Assembly (NCBI RefSeq): GCF_002777965.1
Contig: NZ_NGVR01000029.1
Span: 1 to 64,000, forward strand
DNA length: 64,000 nucleotides
Direction of reading: 5' to 3'
From: Proteus columbae
Lineage (GTDB): Bacteria > Pseudomonadota > Gammaproteobacteria > Enterobacterales > Enterobacteriaceae
Shown here: positions 1 through 7,174 of the stretch, piece after piece
Layout: each line of letters starts with the position of its first letter
Numbering within the stretch: position 1 is the stretch's first letter
Translations under genes and position numbers: made by a program
Notes under the pieces: generated by a model
Databases searched by the model: none
Told to the model about the DNA's origin: nothing
Seen by the model: the letters and a program-made list of their open reading frames with translations, nothing else

Positions 1-55
<55 letters not shown>

Positions 56-61
56 TATAAG

Positions 62-96
62 AACCCGTTATCTCGCAAGAGATAGCGGGTTTTTTC
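62..96 (+). terminator. intrinsic terminator of tRNA-Thr
   Basis: Inverted arms at 62-74 and 79-91 with a GCAA tetraloop, followed by a T run, form a strong rho-independent terminator just after the tRNA. It insulates the tRNA operon from the tail cluster. Confidence 0.85.
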
Positions 97-130
97 TTTG
101 GGTAAAATCTAAATTTTGATTAGCTCAATA

Positions 131-571
131 TCATTTGCTAATTGACATCACTTCCCAGTACTTAGTTGTTTCATTTTGGATGTAAACAAAGAACTTGCTG
201 TTGATGATAAATATAGCAATGCTTCGGTTAAAGCCTTTAACGAAGCTGAACGTATTTGTAGATGTTAATTTTCCACTATCTTGTATTAAGAAGAGCTCAA
301 AATATTTGTTTTCTGTTGAAATGCAACATAAATATTGTTTACCAGTGACTGCATCATAAGCAATGCTCATATAATCATAATAATATGGAAAAGTACCACT
401 ATCAGCTAAAGGATCACGGATCAGTTTGCCTGATGGGTGAACTGTTCTTGTCATATATTCTTTATCCTTACTCATGGAAAGTAAGTAAGTATTTCCATCA
501 GCATTAAATGAAATATTAGTAGGATAGAATTTATTCTCAGTATCTGAGTCAGTTACTATAAGTTTAGTCAT
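131..571 (-). CDS. orphan 146-aa protein at the tailocin edge
   Basis: I do not recognise this protein. It has 146 residues, no signal peptide and no membrane segment. It is rich in aromatic residues and short beta-type stretches (NISFNADGNTYLLSMS, YMSIAYDAVTGKQYLCC, FNRSIAIFIINSKFFVYI), which suggest a beta-propeller or lectin-like blade repeat, but this is weak inference. The start is supported by AGGAG seven bases upstream. It lies between tRNA-Thr and the repressor gene, on the same strand as the repressor but separated by 150 bp. It could be cargo (a moron) expressed independently of the tail genes, or an unrelated chromosomal gene left at an old integration site. Confidence 0.7.
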   Translation of the reverse strand: MTKLIVTDSDTENKFYPTNISFNADGNTYLLSMSKDKEYMTRTVHPSGKLIRDPLADSGTFPYYYDYMSIAYDAVTGKQYLCCISTENKYFELFLIQDSGKLTSTNTFSFVKGFNRSIAIFIINSKFFVYIQNETTKYWEVMSISK

Positions 572-721
572 TTTAGTTCTCCTATTGAATGAAGTTTTAT
601 TTTTGACTTTTTTAATAGTTTTTAAAATAATAAAATTCGATAGGAGCTTTATAAAGAGAATGTTATTTAATTAATTGATTTTATTGGCTATAATATTATA
701 AAGTTACTTTATTATAATGAA

Positions 722-1459
722 TCACCAACCCATCACTGACCAATTAAACACTCGCCCCAAAATTTTCACTTCTTCTAATGTAGAACGCTCATCTGGGTAA
801 TCAATAGTATTATAGCTACGAATGATAATGGTGTTATTGGGGAGTCGATGTAAAATTTTGACTCTCAAAAGATCGCCTTGTTGAATAGCATAAATACCGC
901 CATCAACAATTTTTGTATGCCCTGTACTGATAGTTACAATCGAACCATCAGGAATAACAGGGGACATACTGTCGCCATGAACTTTAAAAGCAACTGCATC
1001 ACTAGGTTGAACGCCATAGCGATTAAATGTAGAACGAGAAAATCTCAATAATTCCACCTTTTGATTATCAGTGGTACAACTTCCGAAACCTGCGGCTAAT
1101 TCAATAGTAGTATAGAAGGGGATCTCAACTTCATCTCGTTCTATCGGCGTATTATTATCCCAATCATCAACGGGTGTCATTTCATTTACCGAAACACCAT
1201 CGTTTCTTTTTGCTCCTCGCCCATATTCTAACCATTCTGCTCGAACATCGAGCCACTGACTCAATGCTAAGATATTTGTTGGATCGGGAATTGATTCACT
1301 GTTTAGCCATTTCCATACTGCTGGAGCACTGACTTTTATTCCCTGTTCAGCGAGTGCATCTGTAATTCTTTTACCTAACCCACGTCCTGCAATCCCTGAA
1401 TCTAAACAAGATTCTTGAAGCCTTTTTGTGAACTCCGTTTTATTATCATTTTTAACCAT
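722..1459 (-). CDS. CI-like phage repressor, S24 (LexA-type) autoprotease
   Basis: This 245-aa protein has an N-terminal helix-turn-helix (about residues 25-70) and a C-terminal S24 peptidase fold. The catalytic Ser is in HGDSMSP (Ser164) and the Lys in LLRVKIL (Lys201). An Ala-Gly pair in ELAAGFGS (123-124) is the expected self-cleavage site. Repressors of this family bind operators as dimers and are inactivated by RecA-stimulated cleavage after DNA damage. The gene is divergent from the Q antiterminator, and a palindrome overlaps its own start codon, so it probably represses both itself and Q. It is therefore the likely SOS switch of the tail cluster. Confidence 0.92.
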   Translation of the reverse strand: MVKNDNKTEFTKRLQESCLDSGIAGRGLGKRITDALAEQGIKVSAPAVWKWLNSESIPDPTNILALSQWLDVRAEWLEYGRGAKRNDGVSVNEMTPVDDWDNNTPIERDEVEIPFYTTIELAAGFGSCTTDNQKVELLRFSRSTFNRYGVQPSDAVAFKVHGDSMSPVIPDGSIVTISTGHTKIVDGGIYAIQQGDLLRVKILHRLPNNTIIIRSYNTIDYPDERSTLEEVKILGRVFNWSVMGW

Positions 1460-1467
1460 TAGTTAAT
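1451..1467. promoter_or_regulatory. putative CI operator 1
   Basis: The sequence TTTAACCATTAGTTAAT is an imperfect 17-bp dyad centred on ATT. It overlaps the repressor start codon at 1457-1459 and matches operator 2 at 15 of 17 positions. Its position suggests autorepression. The binding itself is inferred. Confidence 0.6.
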
Positions 1468-1479
1468 TTCCTTTGCAGC

Positions 1480-1508
1480 TTGACGTCACTTTGGTTAAAA
1501 TATAACAT
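1480..1508 (+). promoter_or_regulatory. putative promoter for the Q transcript
   Basis: TTGACG at 1480-1485 is followed by TATAAC at 1501-1506 (15-bp spacer) or TAACAT at 1503-1508 (17-bp spacer). The -10 region abuts operator 2, so repressor bound there would cover the start site. Transcription would run through the 9-bp repeat array into Q. Confidence 0.5.
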
Positions 1509-1523
1509 TAACTATTAGTTAAT
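1507..1523. promoter_or_regulatory. putative CI operator 2
   Basis: ATTAACTATTAGTTAAT is a perfect 17-bp dyad (7-bp arms, ATT centre). It is the better copy of the palindrome seen at 1451-1467, and the centres are 56 bp apart. It overlaps the predicted start of the Q transcript. Confidence 0.65.
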
Positions 1524-1527
1524 AAAA

Positions 1528-1608
1528 GTACAAAAAGTACAAAAAGTACAAAAAGTACAAAAAGTACAAAAAGTACAAAAAGTACAAAAAGTACAAAAAG
1601 TACAAAAA
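1528..1608. repeat. tandem array of nine 9-bp repeats (GTACAAAAA)
   Basis: GTAC recurs at exact 9-bp spacing at 1528, 1537, 1546, 1555, 1564, 1573, 1582, 1591 and 1600, each followed by five A (six after the last). The array lies between the CI operators and Q. It may be a binding array, a phased A-tract bend, an untranslated leader or a slippage-prone spacer. The unit is too short for CRISPR. Confidence 0.95.
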
Positions 1609-1685
1609 AGTAACTAAATAAACCAATGCAAGAGTGGTAAGTAAAAATCACGTTGAGATAACGCCGTAAAATGCGGGTGATTTAG

Positions 1686-1760
1686 ATGCATAAATGCCAT
1701 GCCTTGTCGTGGTACATGGATGACCAATTAGTAGTGATAGGAAATCAAAAGGAGCATTAA
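1686..1760 (+). CDS. possible 24-aa small protein coupled to Q
   Basis: This short reading frame starts MHKCHALSWYMDD. Its stop codon directly abuts the Q start (TAA then ATG), and the Shine-Dalgarno sequence of Q lies inside its last codons. A weak GGGTG lies six bases before the ATG. It could be a real small protein or only a translational coupler. No family was recognised. Confidence 0.35.
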   Translation: MHKCHALSWYMDDQLVVIGNQKEH

Positions 1761-2576
1761 ATGAGACTAGCAGACTTACCTAAATATTTTTCACCAAAAA
1801 GCATTGTATTAAGTGATGTAAGAACTGTTAAAGCGGTAGATTCACTTTCAGTAACCGATGTTATGACATCAATTAGCCTCGCTACGCGAAAAGGGCGTAT
1901 GGGAATAGAACTGTTTTTAGCTAAACATAGTATTAGTAACCCAAGCGAAGCGATAGAAAGCCTTTACCAATACGCATTAACGCAAACTTATCAATATAAA
2001 GCGATTAATAAATTAACTGAAAACGATAAAGCCAAAGTTTTACATATTATTGCTAATTATGCTTTTCAAGATTACGCAAGAAGTGCCGCAAGTAAGAAAG
2101 CGTGTCCTGATTGCAGTAATGGATTTATTGAAGTTGACGTTTTTACTACCAAAAGCTACACCTCAAAATCTGTTAAAGGGTGTGAGCGAAATCTTAAAGA
2201 TGAGCTTAAAGTTAAACCAAAAAATAAGATTTCTTACCGTGAAGTGAGAGAGACAACTCGAGTTGTTTGCCCTACATGTAAGGGGAAAGCTGAAATTCGT
2301 TTAGCATGTCGTTGCCATGGACGAGGCCAAGTTTTAGATAAAAAAGAGAGTGAAAAGCAGGGCATGTCTTTTTTCAAACCGTGCAATCAATGTTCAGGAC
2401 GCGGATATCCTCGTTTAAAATTCAGCGAAGTATTAGAGCAAGTGCAAACGGTGGTGAGCGTTTCTAAAACTGTTGCATACAGTAACTATAAGCCGTTATT
2501 TGAACATTTAGTTGAAGAATGCTTTAAAGAAGAGTCTTTGTCGGAAAAAATTCTTCAAGAAGTGACTGTTAAGTAA
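1761..2576 (+). CDS. Q-type late antitermination protein
   Basis: This 271-aa protein belongs to the phage 82/DLP12 Q family (PF03589 type). The start MRLADLPKYFSPKS and the motif DSLSVTDVM closely follow the DLP12 Q protein as I recall it. Zinc-binding cysteine pairs appear at 115-118 (CPDC), 170-173 (CPTC), 183-185 (CRC) and 208-211 (CNQC). The insert between the first and last pair makes it longer than the about 200-aa family norm. Q proteins bind DNA at the late promoter, load onto paused RNA polymerase and make it ignore downstream terminators. Here a promoter and two terminators follow directly, before the lysis and tail genes. AAAGGAG precedes the start. Confidence 0.92.
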   Translation: MRLADLPKYFSPKSIVLSDVRTVKAVDSLSVTDVMTSISLATRKGRMGIELFLAKHSISNPSEAIESLYQYALTQTYQYKAINKLTENDKAKVLHIIANYAFQDYARSAASKKACPDCSNGFIEVDVFTTKSYTSKSVKGCERNLKDELKVKPKNKISYREVRETTRVVCPTCKGKAEIRLACRCHGRGQVLDKKESEKQGMSFFKPCNQCSGRGYPRLKFSEVLEQVQTVVSVSKTVAYSNYKPLFEHLVEECFKEESLSEKILQEVTVK

Positions 2577-2615
2577 TAATTTTCTCTATTTATTTCTTAT
2601 TATGGAAATTAATTA

Positions 2616-2644
2616 TTGACTTTCAGGAAAAATAAGCATACTAT
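2616..2644 (+). promoter_or_regulatory. putative late promoter (pR'-like)
   Basis: TTGACT (2616-2621) and TACTAT (2639-2644) are separated by exactly 17 bp. The promoter sits just after Q and just before two terminators and the lysis genes, the position of pR' in lambdoid phages. Q would act here. Confidence 0.7.
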
Positions 2645-2695
2645 AACTCCATAGTGAGAGATTTGTATCTAAAGACCTCACAACAGAATATAAAT

Positions 2696-2724
2696 AGCCT
2701 CACTTTTGAAGTGGGGCTTTTTTG
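2696..2724 (+). terminator. late-leader terminator 1
   Basis: A 10-bp stem (AGCCTCACTT with AAGTGGGGCT, one G-U pair) and a T run lie 50 bp after the predicted late start site. It should stop transcription unless Q modifies the polymerase. Confidence 0.75.
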
Positions 2725-2784
2725 TATCTCTAGTTTTTAACTAATATAAATTAACGATATCTGTTAAATTTTATTTTCAATAGA

Positions 2785-2808
2785 AGACCACAATGTGGTC
2801 TTTTTTTA
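2785..2808 (+). terminator. late-leader terminator 2
   Basis: AGACCA/TGGTCT arms enclose CAATG, followed by a T run from 2801. This is a second intrinsic terminator in tandem with the first, consistent with tight off-state control of the lysis and tail operon. Confidence 0.75.
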
Positions 2809-2847
2809 TATTCGCCATTTATCTAATTAGATAAATAAAACATAAAC

Positions 2848-2895
2848 ATACTCATGTTAAAACAGTACTTAAATTTAAGTGCTGTGGATGAGTAT
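2848..2895 (+). promoter_or_regulatory. nested inverted repeat in the late leader
   Basis: Outer arms ATACTCAT (2848-2855) and ATGAGTAT (2888-2895) enclose inner arms 2863-2873 and 2874-2884 (CAGTACTTAAA with TTTAAGTGCTG, one G-T mismatch). In RNA this would form a long structured hairpin just upstream of the holin. Its role is unknown. Confidence 0.55.
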
Positions 2896-2911
2896 ATTAT
2901 TTATTACAGTT

Positions 2912-2925
2912 CCTCCTATTGGAGG
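2912..2925 (+). promoter_or_regulatory. hairpin sequestering the holin Shine-Dalgarno
   Basis: CCTCC (2912-2916), loop TATT, GGAGG (2921-2925). The GGAGG is the only good ribosome site for the holin and is fully paired in this 5-bp stem. It lies 6 nt before an out-of-frame ATG at 2932 and 16 nt before the holin ATG at 2942. Lambda S uses a comparable structure to set lysis timing. Confidence 0.5.
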
Positions 2926-2941
2926 TAAGCCATGAGAAACA

Positions 2942-3250
2942 ATGAAAGAAAATCCAGATCTATGGGAACAGATATTTATTGTCCTTTCTTCAATGAAAGA
3001 GCAAGGAATATCAGCCTCTCTAGCTGGAGGAATGGCTATTCTTCGAGGTTTATATAACGGCGGAGGATGGAAAAAAACCTCTATAGATGGGCTAATGTGT
3101 GCAATGTTTGCTTGGTTTATTAAAGATATTCTAATTTTATTTAATATTAATCATGAGTTTGCTTACTTAGCCAGTGTGTTTATTGGCTATGTCGGAGTAG
3201 ATTCCGTGAGTAAACTCCTTAAAGGAAGAGCAGGAGTTAAAAATGGCTAA
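2942..3250 (+). CDS. holin
   Basis: This 102-aa protein has about three hydrophobic segments (roughly residues 22-36, 50-66 and 72-88), a charged N-terminus and a basic tail ending LKGRAGVKNG. It is the size and layout of a lambda-S-type phage holin, which forms inner-membrane holes that release endolysin and time lysis. It is the first gene of the lysis cassette and overlaps the next gene by 8 bp. The start ATG at 2942 is poorly spaced from GGAGG at 2921. A competing ATG at 2932 opens a 41-codon frame ending at 3057 in another phase. Confidence 0.8.
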   Translation: MKENPDLWEQIFIVLSSMKEQGISASLAGGMAILRGLYNGGGWKKTSIDGLMCAMFAWFIKDILILFNINHEFAYLASVFIGYVGVDSVSKLLKGRAGVKNG

Positions 3251-3647
3251 AATAGCACGAGGTGAGCGTAATAATAACCCCGGTAATATCCGGCACGGTT
3301 CGAAATGGCAAGGATTATCTATAGAGCAAACAGATAAAGAGTTTTGCCAATTTATTTCACCTGAATATGGAATACGAGCTATCTACAAATTATTACAAAC
3401 GTACCAAAAAAAATATGGTTTAAACACGATTAAAACAATTATCAATCGTTATGCCCCACCTAACGAAAATAATACAGCAGGCTATATTAACCGAGCATCA
3501 AAAGAAATTGGTATTGAGGCCGATAACTCAATTAATACGCAGTTAAAAAATGTCACTATTCCTCTAGCCGTAGCGATTGTTAATATTGAGCTTGGCTATC
3601 AACCTTATTCTGAAAAAGTTTTTGAAGATGCTTGGTTGTTATTATGA
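3243..3647 (+). CDS. endolysin-position protein, P5/lysozyme-like
   Basis: This 134-aa protein carries the family signature RGERNNNPGNIR near the start, then WQG and YAPPNENNTAGYI. Such proteins are often annotated as structural protein P5, and they share features with soluble lytic transglycosylases. It sits between holin and Rz, where lambdoid phages place the peptidoglycan hydrolase, so it is probably the endolysin of the cluster. No signal peptide is present, so export would depend on the holin. It overlaps the holin by 8 bp, and its TGA stop overlaps the Rz ATG (ATGA). Confidence 0.75.
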   Translation: MAKIARGERNNNPGNIRHGSKWQGLSIEQTDKEFCQFISPEYGIRAIYKLLQTYQKKYGLNTIKTIINRYAPPNENNTAGYINRASKEIGIEADNSINTQLKNVTIPLAVAIVNIELGYQPYSEKVFEDAWLLL

Positions 3648-4093
3648 ATTATCTATCAAAAGTAATGATAATAGCGATTTTATGCCTAGGTATCGGGTTG
3701 CTTTGGTTAATTGATAAAAATAAATCCTTGAAACAGGAATACAATAATATTAATCAATCGCTTATTCAGCAGATTGCAGAGAATAAAGATTATCAATTAA
3801 GAATAAATCAGCTTAATCAACTTGATAATCGTCATTTACAGGAACTTGTTCATGCAAAAAAAGAAATTGATCAGTTGCGTGATATTAGTGAGCGTACTCC
3901 TGAGCGGGTGTATATCAAAGCAGAATGCCCCAAAGTCTCAGCCACTTCCACCGCCGGCCTGGTTGATGCAAACCCCGCCAGACCTACTGACTCCGCTATC
4001 CGAAATTATTGGATACTCAGAGAGCGAATTGCACAATCAGAACAGATAATTTTAGGTTTACAAGATTATGTTCGCCAAGAGTGTATTAATTAA
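3644..4093 (+). CDS. Rz-like inner-membrane spanin
   Basis: This 149-aa protein has one N-terminal transmembrane segment (about residues 5-22) followed by a long charged coiled-coil periplasmic part, typical of lambda Rz (i-spanin). With Rz1 it fuses inner and outer membranes at the last step of lysis. The ATG at 3644 overlaps the previous stop. A longer in-frame start at 3632 would lie inside the upstream gene and is less likely. A second lipoprotein gene is embedded in the +1 frame, the Rz/Rz1 arrangement of lambda. Confidence 0.85.
   Translation: MNYLSKVMIIAILCLGIGLLWLIDKNKSLKQEYNNINQSLIQQIAENKDYQLRINQLNQLDNRHLQELVHAKKEIDQLRDISERTPERVYIKAECPKVSATSTAGLVDANPARPTDSAIRNYWILRERIAQSEQIILGLQDYVRQECIN
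3852..4049 (+). CDS. Rz1-like outer-membrane lipoprotein spanin
   Basis: This 65-aa frame is nested entirely inside Rz in the +1 phase. It begins MQKKKLISCVILVSVLLSGC: a basic N-terminus, a hydrophobic core and a lipobox LLSGC with the lipidated Cys at residue 20. The mature part is proline-rich (SQPLPPPAW, TPPDLLTP), as in lambda Rz1. AGGA lies upstream of the ATG. It is the o-spanin partner of the enclosing gene. Confidence 0.87.
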   Translation: MQKKKLISCVILVSVLLSGCISKQNAPKSQPLPPPAWLMQTPPDLLTPLSEIIGYSESELHNQNR

Positions 4094-4180
4094 AAATCCC
4101 TTTAGTTAATTTATAGTCAATAAAAAATTAATTATAAAATATTCTTTTAAAGAAAAGGAGAGTTATATTAAGGAGGTGAA

Positions 4181-4693
4181 ATGAAAGATAATGATATTAA
4201 TATTGCCATTCGTGAACAACTATTAAAACAATTTAAATCAGCAAATATTAATGTTGAGGTTATTGCTGGTTATCAGCCAGAAAAAAAACAAGATAATAAT
4301 ATTATTATGTTTTTTCCTATCAAGGAGGTTGGCCAAGGTTGGCAAAAAAGAAATTATAATATTCAAGGTAATAATGCAAACCATAAAGAACAACAACTGT
4401 TTGAATTAACATTTCAGGTTCAAGGTTTTATTACGCAACATCCAAATTTAACAGCAGGTGATTTAGTTAGAATGACTCGAATGATTATTAATTCGTTGTC
4501 TTTTGTTGAATCAATGAGAAAAGTGGGAATAGGGATACAACGTGCGACCGAAATTAGACGAGCGCCAATAATGAATGTTGGAAATAGCTATGAGCATAAT
4601 CCTTCATTTGATTTTAATATCACTTTTTCCAGTACTTTATCTTTAGACACTGCTGCAACAAATTTACTTATTTCTAATTTATTTCGTATTTAA
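4181..4693 (+). CDS. tail terminator-like protein
   Basis: This 170-aa protein is first in the tail block, directly before the sheath, with GGAGGTGA as ribosome site. It resembles the phage neck/tail terminator gp12-like family of Bcep781-type myoviruses (an early IAIREQLL segment, a central FELTFQVQGF strand, a C-terminal FDFNITFSSTLSLD strand). Tail terminators cap the tube and sheath at a fixed length, which a headless particle would still need. The assignment rests on position and general pattern. Confidence 0.65.
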   Translation: MKDNDINIAIREQLLKQFKSANINVEVIAGYQPEKKQDNNIIMFFPIKEVGQGWQKRNYNIQGNNANHKEQQLFELTFQVQGFITQHPNLTAGDLVRMTRMIINSLSFVESMRKVGIGIQRATEIRRAPIMNVGNSYEHNPSFDFNITFSSTLSLDTAATNLLISNLFRI

Positions 4694-4701
4694 GGATAAA
4701 T

Positions 4702-6189
4702 ATGTCTATTAAACAAACGCGCTATATTGATATTGCAAGTGCGGTTATTGGTGCATCAGCTGCACCTATGCGTAAACTTACAGCTCGTATTTTCTCAACA
4801 AATCCTAAAATTCCAGCTGGGAAAGTACTTGAATTTGCCAGTGGGCAAGTGGATGAATTGCTTGGTGCAGGATCACCTGAAGCGAAGTTTGCTCGTCAAT
4901 ATTTTAGTTATGTTAGTCCCGCACCGATTAGTAAACCTAAAGAGCTACAAATTGCTTCTTTTGAACCCGTAGGCCGAGCACCGACATTATTTGGTACGCC
5001 AGCGGCAACTCTTGATAAATTAAAGTCTATTGAAGAGGGTGCATTTACTTTAACTATCGGTGATATTTCTAAAAATATGACTGATATTTCTCTAAAAGAT
5101 GTTGAGTCCTACGCTGATGTTGCTTCTCTGATCCAAGCTAAATTAAACGCTGAAAGCGAACCTCAATTTGCAAATTGCTACGTCACTTTTAATGCGCTTG
5201 ATAGTGCTTTCTTGATGAGTGGCGGTGTACAAGAAAAAGCGAAGATCACCATGGAACACTCACCTTTAGCTGATGCTATGGGCTTAAGTGATGGAGAGGT
5301 ATCTGAAGGCAATGTAGCACAAACGGCGCTTCAAGCATTTATCGCTGCCGAAGCGATTTCTGATTCATTTGGTAGTGTGACATTCTTAACCGAGCTTTCA
5401 GTAGAGCAAAGTGTTGAGTTAGCAGAGTACATTGCGGGTGAAAATGTAAAATATCAGCTCTATTTGTCAGTTCCGGATAAACAAGCTGAAATTTATAGTA
5501 AAGCATTAATCGGTACTGCATCAACGGGATTAAATTTAAAAACTGATGATGATTTTTTTGTTCAAGCTCTACCAATGGCAATTATGGCGGCAACAGATTT
5601 TGATCGCACAAATGCGACCACTAACTATATGTATCGCCAATTTGGTATCACTTTCCCATCCCAAGTTAAGACAGATATTGCGGCAGATAGATTAGATAAA
5701 CTACGCGTGAACTATTACGGTGAAACCGCTGTTACTGGCACTGATATTAGCTTCTATCAGCGTGGTTTTTTATGTGGAAATGCCTCTAATCCATTAGATA
5801 TGAGTGTTCATACTAATGAGCAATGGCTAAAAGCCTATATCGCACAGCAATGGTTAAGCTTACTGCTTTCCACTCGTGGTATTCCAGCTAATAAAGATGG
5901 TGAAGCAAGAGCGATGATGGTTATTGCTGGTGCTGTTACGAAAGCATTAAATAATGGCACTATTCTTACGGGTAAAAAGCTGGCTGAAGTACAAAAAATC
6001 GCAATTACAGATGCAGTAGGTGATGATTTAGCGTGGCACGATGTACAAAATAAAGGTTATTGGTACAACGCTGAAATTGTTGAAGAAACAGGCCCCTCTA
6101 ATTTACCAGAGTACACCATGAAATATGTATTAATTTACGGTAAAGGCGATTGGGTTCGTAAAGTTGAAGGCTCACACAATTTAGTTTAA
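4702..6189 (+). CDS. contractile tail sheath protein (DUF3383 type)
   Basis: This 495-aa protein begins MSIKQTRYIDIASAVIG and matches the DUF3383 family found as the sheath of Bcep781-like and related myoviruses. A later block (ISFYQRGFLCG, LPEYTMKYVLIYGKGDWVRKVEG) fits the conserved sheath core that wraps the tube. It is followed 10 bp later by a small tube-like protein, the usual sheath-tube pair. A sheath gene without capsid or packaging genes is the main evidence for a contractile tailocin. Confidence 0.85.
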   Translation: MSIKQTRYIDIASAVIGASAAPMRKLTARIFSTNPKIPAGKVLEFASGQVDELLGAGSPEAKFARQYFSYVSPAPISKPKELQIASFEPVGRAPTLFGTPAATLDKLKSIEEGAFTLTIGDISKNMTDISLKDVESYADVASLIQAKLNAESEPQFANCYVTFNALDSAFLMSGGVQEKAKITMEHSPLADAMGLSDGEVSEGNVAQTALQAFIAAEAISDSFGSVTFLTELSVEQSVELAEYIAGENVKYQLYLSVPDKQAEIYSKALIGTASTGLNLKTDDDFFVQALPMAIMAATDFDRTNATTNYMYRQFGITFPSQVKTDIAADRLDKLRVNYYGETAVTGTDISFYQRGFLCGNASNPLDMSVHTNEQWLKAYIAQQWLSLLLSTRGIPANKDGEARAMMVIAGAVTKALNNGTILTGKKLAEVQKIAITDAVGDDLAWHDVQNKGYWYNAEIVEETGPSNLPEYTMKYVLIYGKGDWVRKVEGSHNLV

Positions 6190-6199
6190 GGAACAAACA

Positions 6200-6652
6200 A
6201 TGAACGATATTTCAGCAACAGGTTTAAGTTTAATTATTCAAGCAAGTAACACATTTCCTGCTGGTATTCCTATTACTACATTTGCAGATGATGGTGATCC
6301 TTTAGATTTACCAGCAGTAGATATCACACAAACCGCAGTGGATATTAATGGTAATTTAGTGAGTTGGTCAGCTCCTACACCTCAAACGGTGACGATTAAT
6401 GTATTAGCAGGTAGTGAAGAAGATGAAAACTTGGCTATTTTGCTTGATGCAAATACAGCAAGACGAGGACGTCGCCATGCAAGCGATATTATTACGCTAG
6501 TGGCTTCTTATGGTGATGGTTCTATTACCACAGCTCGTAATGGTCGAATTACTAATGGCAGTCGTGGTAATTCAATTGTGAGTGCAGGGCGCCTCAAATC
6601 TAAGCAGTACACTTTTATTTTCCAAGATTTTGATCGTGTCAGAGCACGTTAA
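6200..6652 (+). CDS. tail tube protein (DUF3277-like)
   Basis: This 150-aa protein starts MNDISATGLSLIIQAS and ends FIFQDFDRVRAR. It resembles the DUF3277 family that follows DUF3383 sheath genes. Size, beta-rich content and location identify it as the probable inner tube subunit. A strong terminator 30 bp downstream would raise its dose, and that of the sheath, relative to the following genes. Confidence 0.8.
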   Translation: MNDISATGLSLIIQASNTFPAGIPITTFADDGDPLDLPAVDITQTAVDINGNLVSWSAPTPQTVTINVLAGSEEDENLAILLDANTARRGRRHASDIITLVASYGDGSITTARNGRITNGSRGNSIVSAGRLKSKQYTFIFQDFDRVRAR

Positions 6653-6680
6653 TTTTTAGCGTTATTCTTATTCATCTTAT

Positions 6681-6702
6681 GGCGGCTTCGGCCGCCTTTT
6701 TT
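6681..6702 (+). terminator. intra-operon terminator after the tube gene
   Basis: GGCGGC-TTCG-GCCGCC followed by six T. The UUCG tetraloop makes this a very stable intrinsic terminator inside the tail operon. It fits partial termination to give high sheath and tube dose, or read-through by Q-modified polymerase. Confidence 0.9.
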
Positions 6703-6715
6703 ATGGAATTTAATT

Positions 6716-7174
6716 ATGTTAATTAAACCCAAAGAGATCACTGTTATTGATAGTGATCGTGAAGAACATATTTTTATTATTAGCCGATTACCTGCAACGA
6801 TTGGACGAGAAATTCTGGCTAAATATCCTTTATCAAATGCACCTAAAATTGGTGATTATGAAGTTAGCAAAGAAGCCATGTTAAAAATGATGGCTTATGT
6901 GGCAGTTGAAAAAGAAGGGCAAGAGATTTATCTAAAAACTAGCACCTTAATTGATAATCATGTGCCTGATGGGGAAGCTTTGATCCGTCTTGAACTCGAA
7001 ATGCTGAAGTACAACACCAGTTTTTTCGGCAAAGACGGGAGCCAAAATTTCCTACAATACCTTCTAGGCAAGTTCAGCGGTTCTCTCCCGTCGATTATAA
7101 AAACGCTGATGGCTTCTTTGCAGTCATCATCTCCGCGGGTTTCGCCTCCTTCACAGAACTCAAAACAACCATAG
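6716..7174 (+). CDS. tail assembly chaperone, zero-frame product
   Basis: This 152-aa protein lies between tube and tape measure, where tail assembly chaperones (lambda G/GT type) are encoded. Residues 1-130 look like a normal protein. The last about 20 residues are low-complexity (SSSPRVSPPSQNSKQP) and overlap a well-formed frame in the -1 phase. This implies two products: a short chaperone and a frameshifted longer one. These chaperones bind the tape measure during tube polymerisation. A T-TTT-TTC heptamer lies at 7021-7027. Confidence 0.8.
   Translation: MLIKPKEITVIDSDREEHIFIISRLPATIGREILAKYPLSNAPKIGDYEVSKEAMLKMMAYVAVEKEGQEIYLKTSTLIDNHVPDGEALIRLELEMLKYNTSFFGKDGSQNFLQYLLGKFSGSLPSIIKTLMASLQSSSPRVSPPSQNSKQP

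Noticed and set aside
1528..1608. CRISPR array
   Set aside because: The unit is 9 bp with no spacers, and no cas genes are near.
2050..2247. 65-codon frame inside Q
   Set aside because: It is out of frame in a gene with clear family identity.
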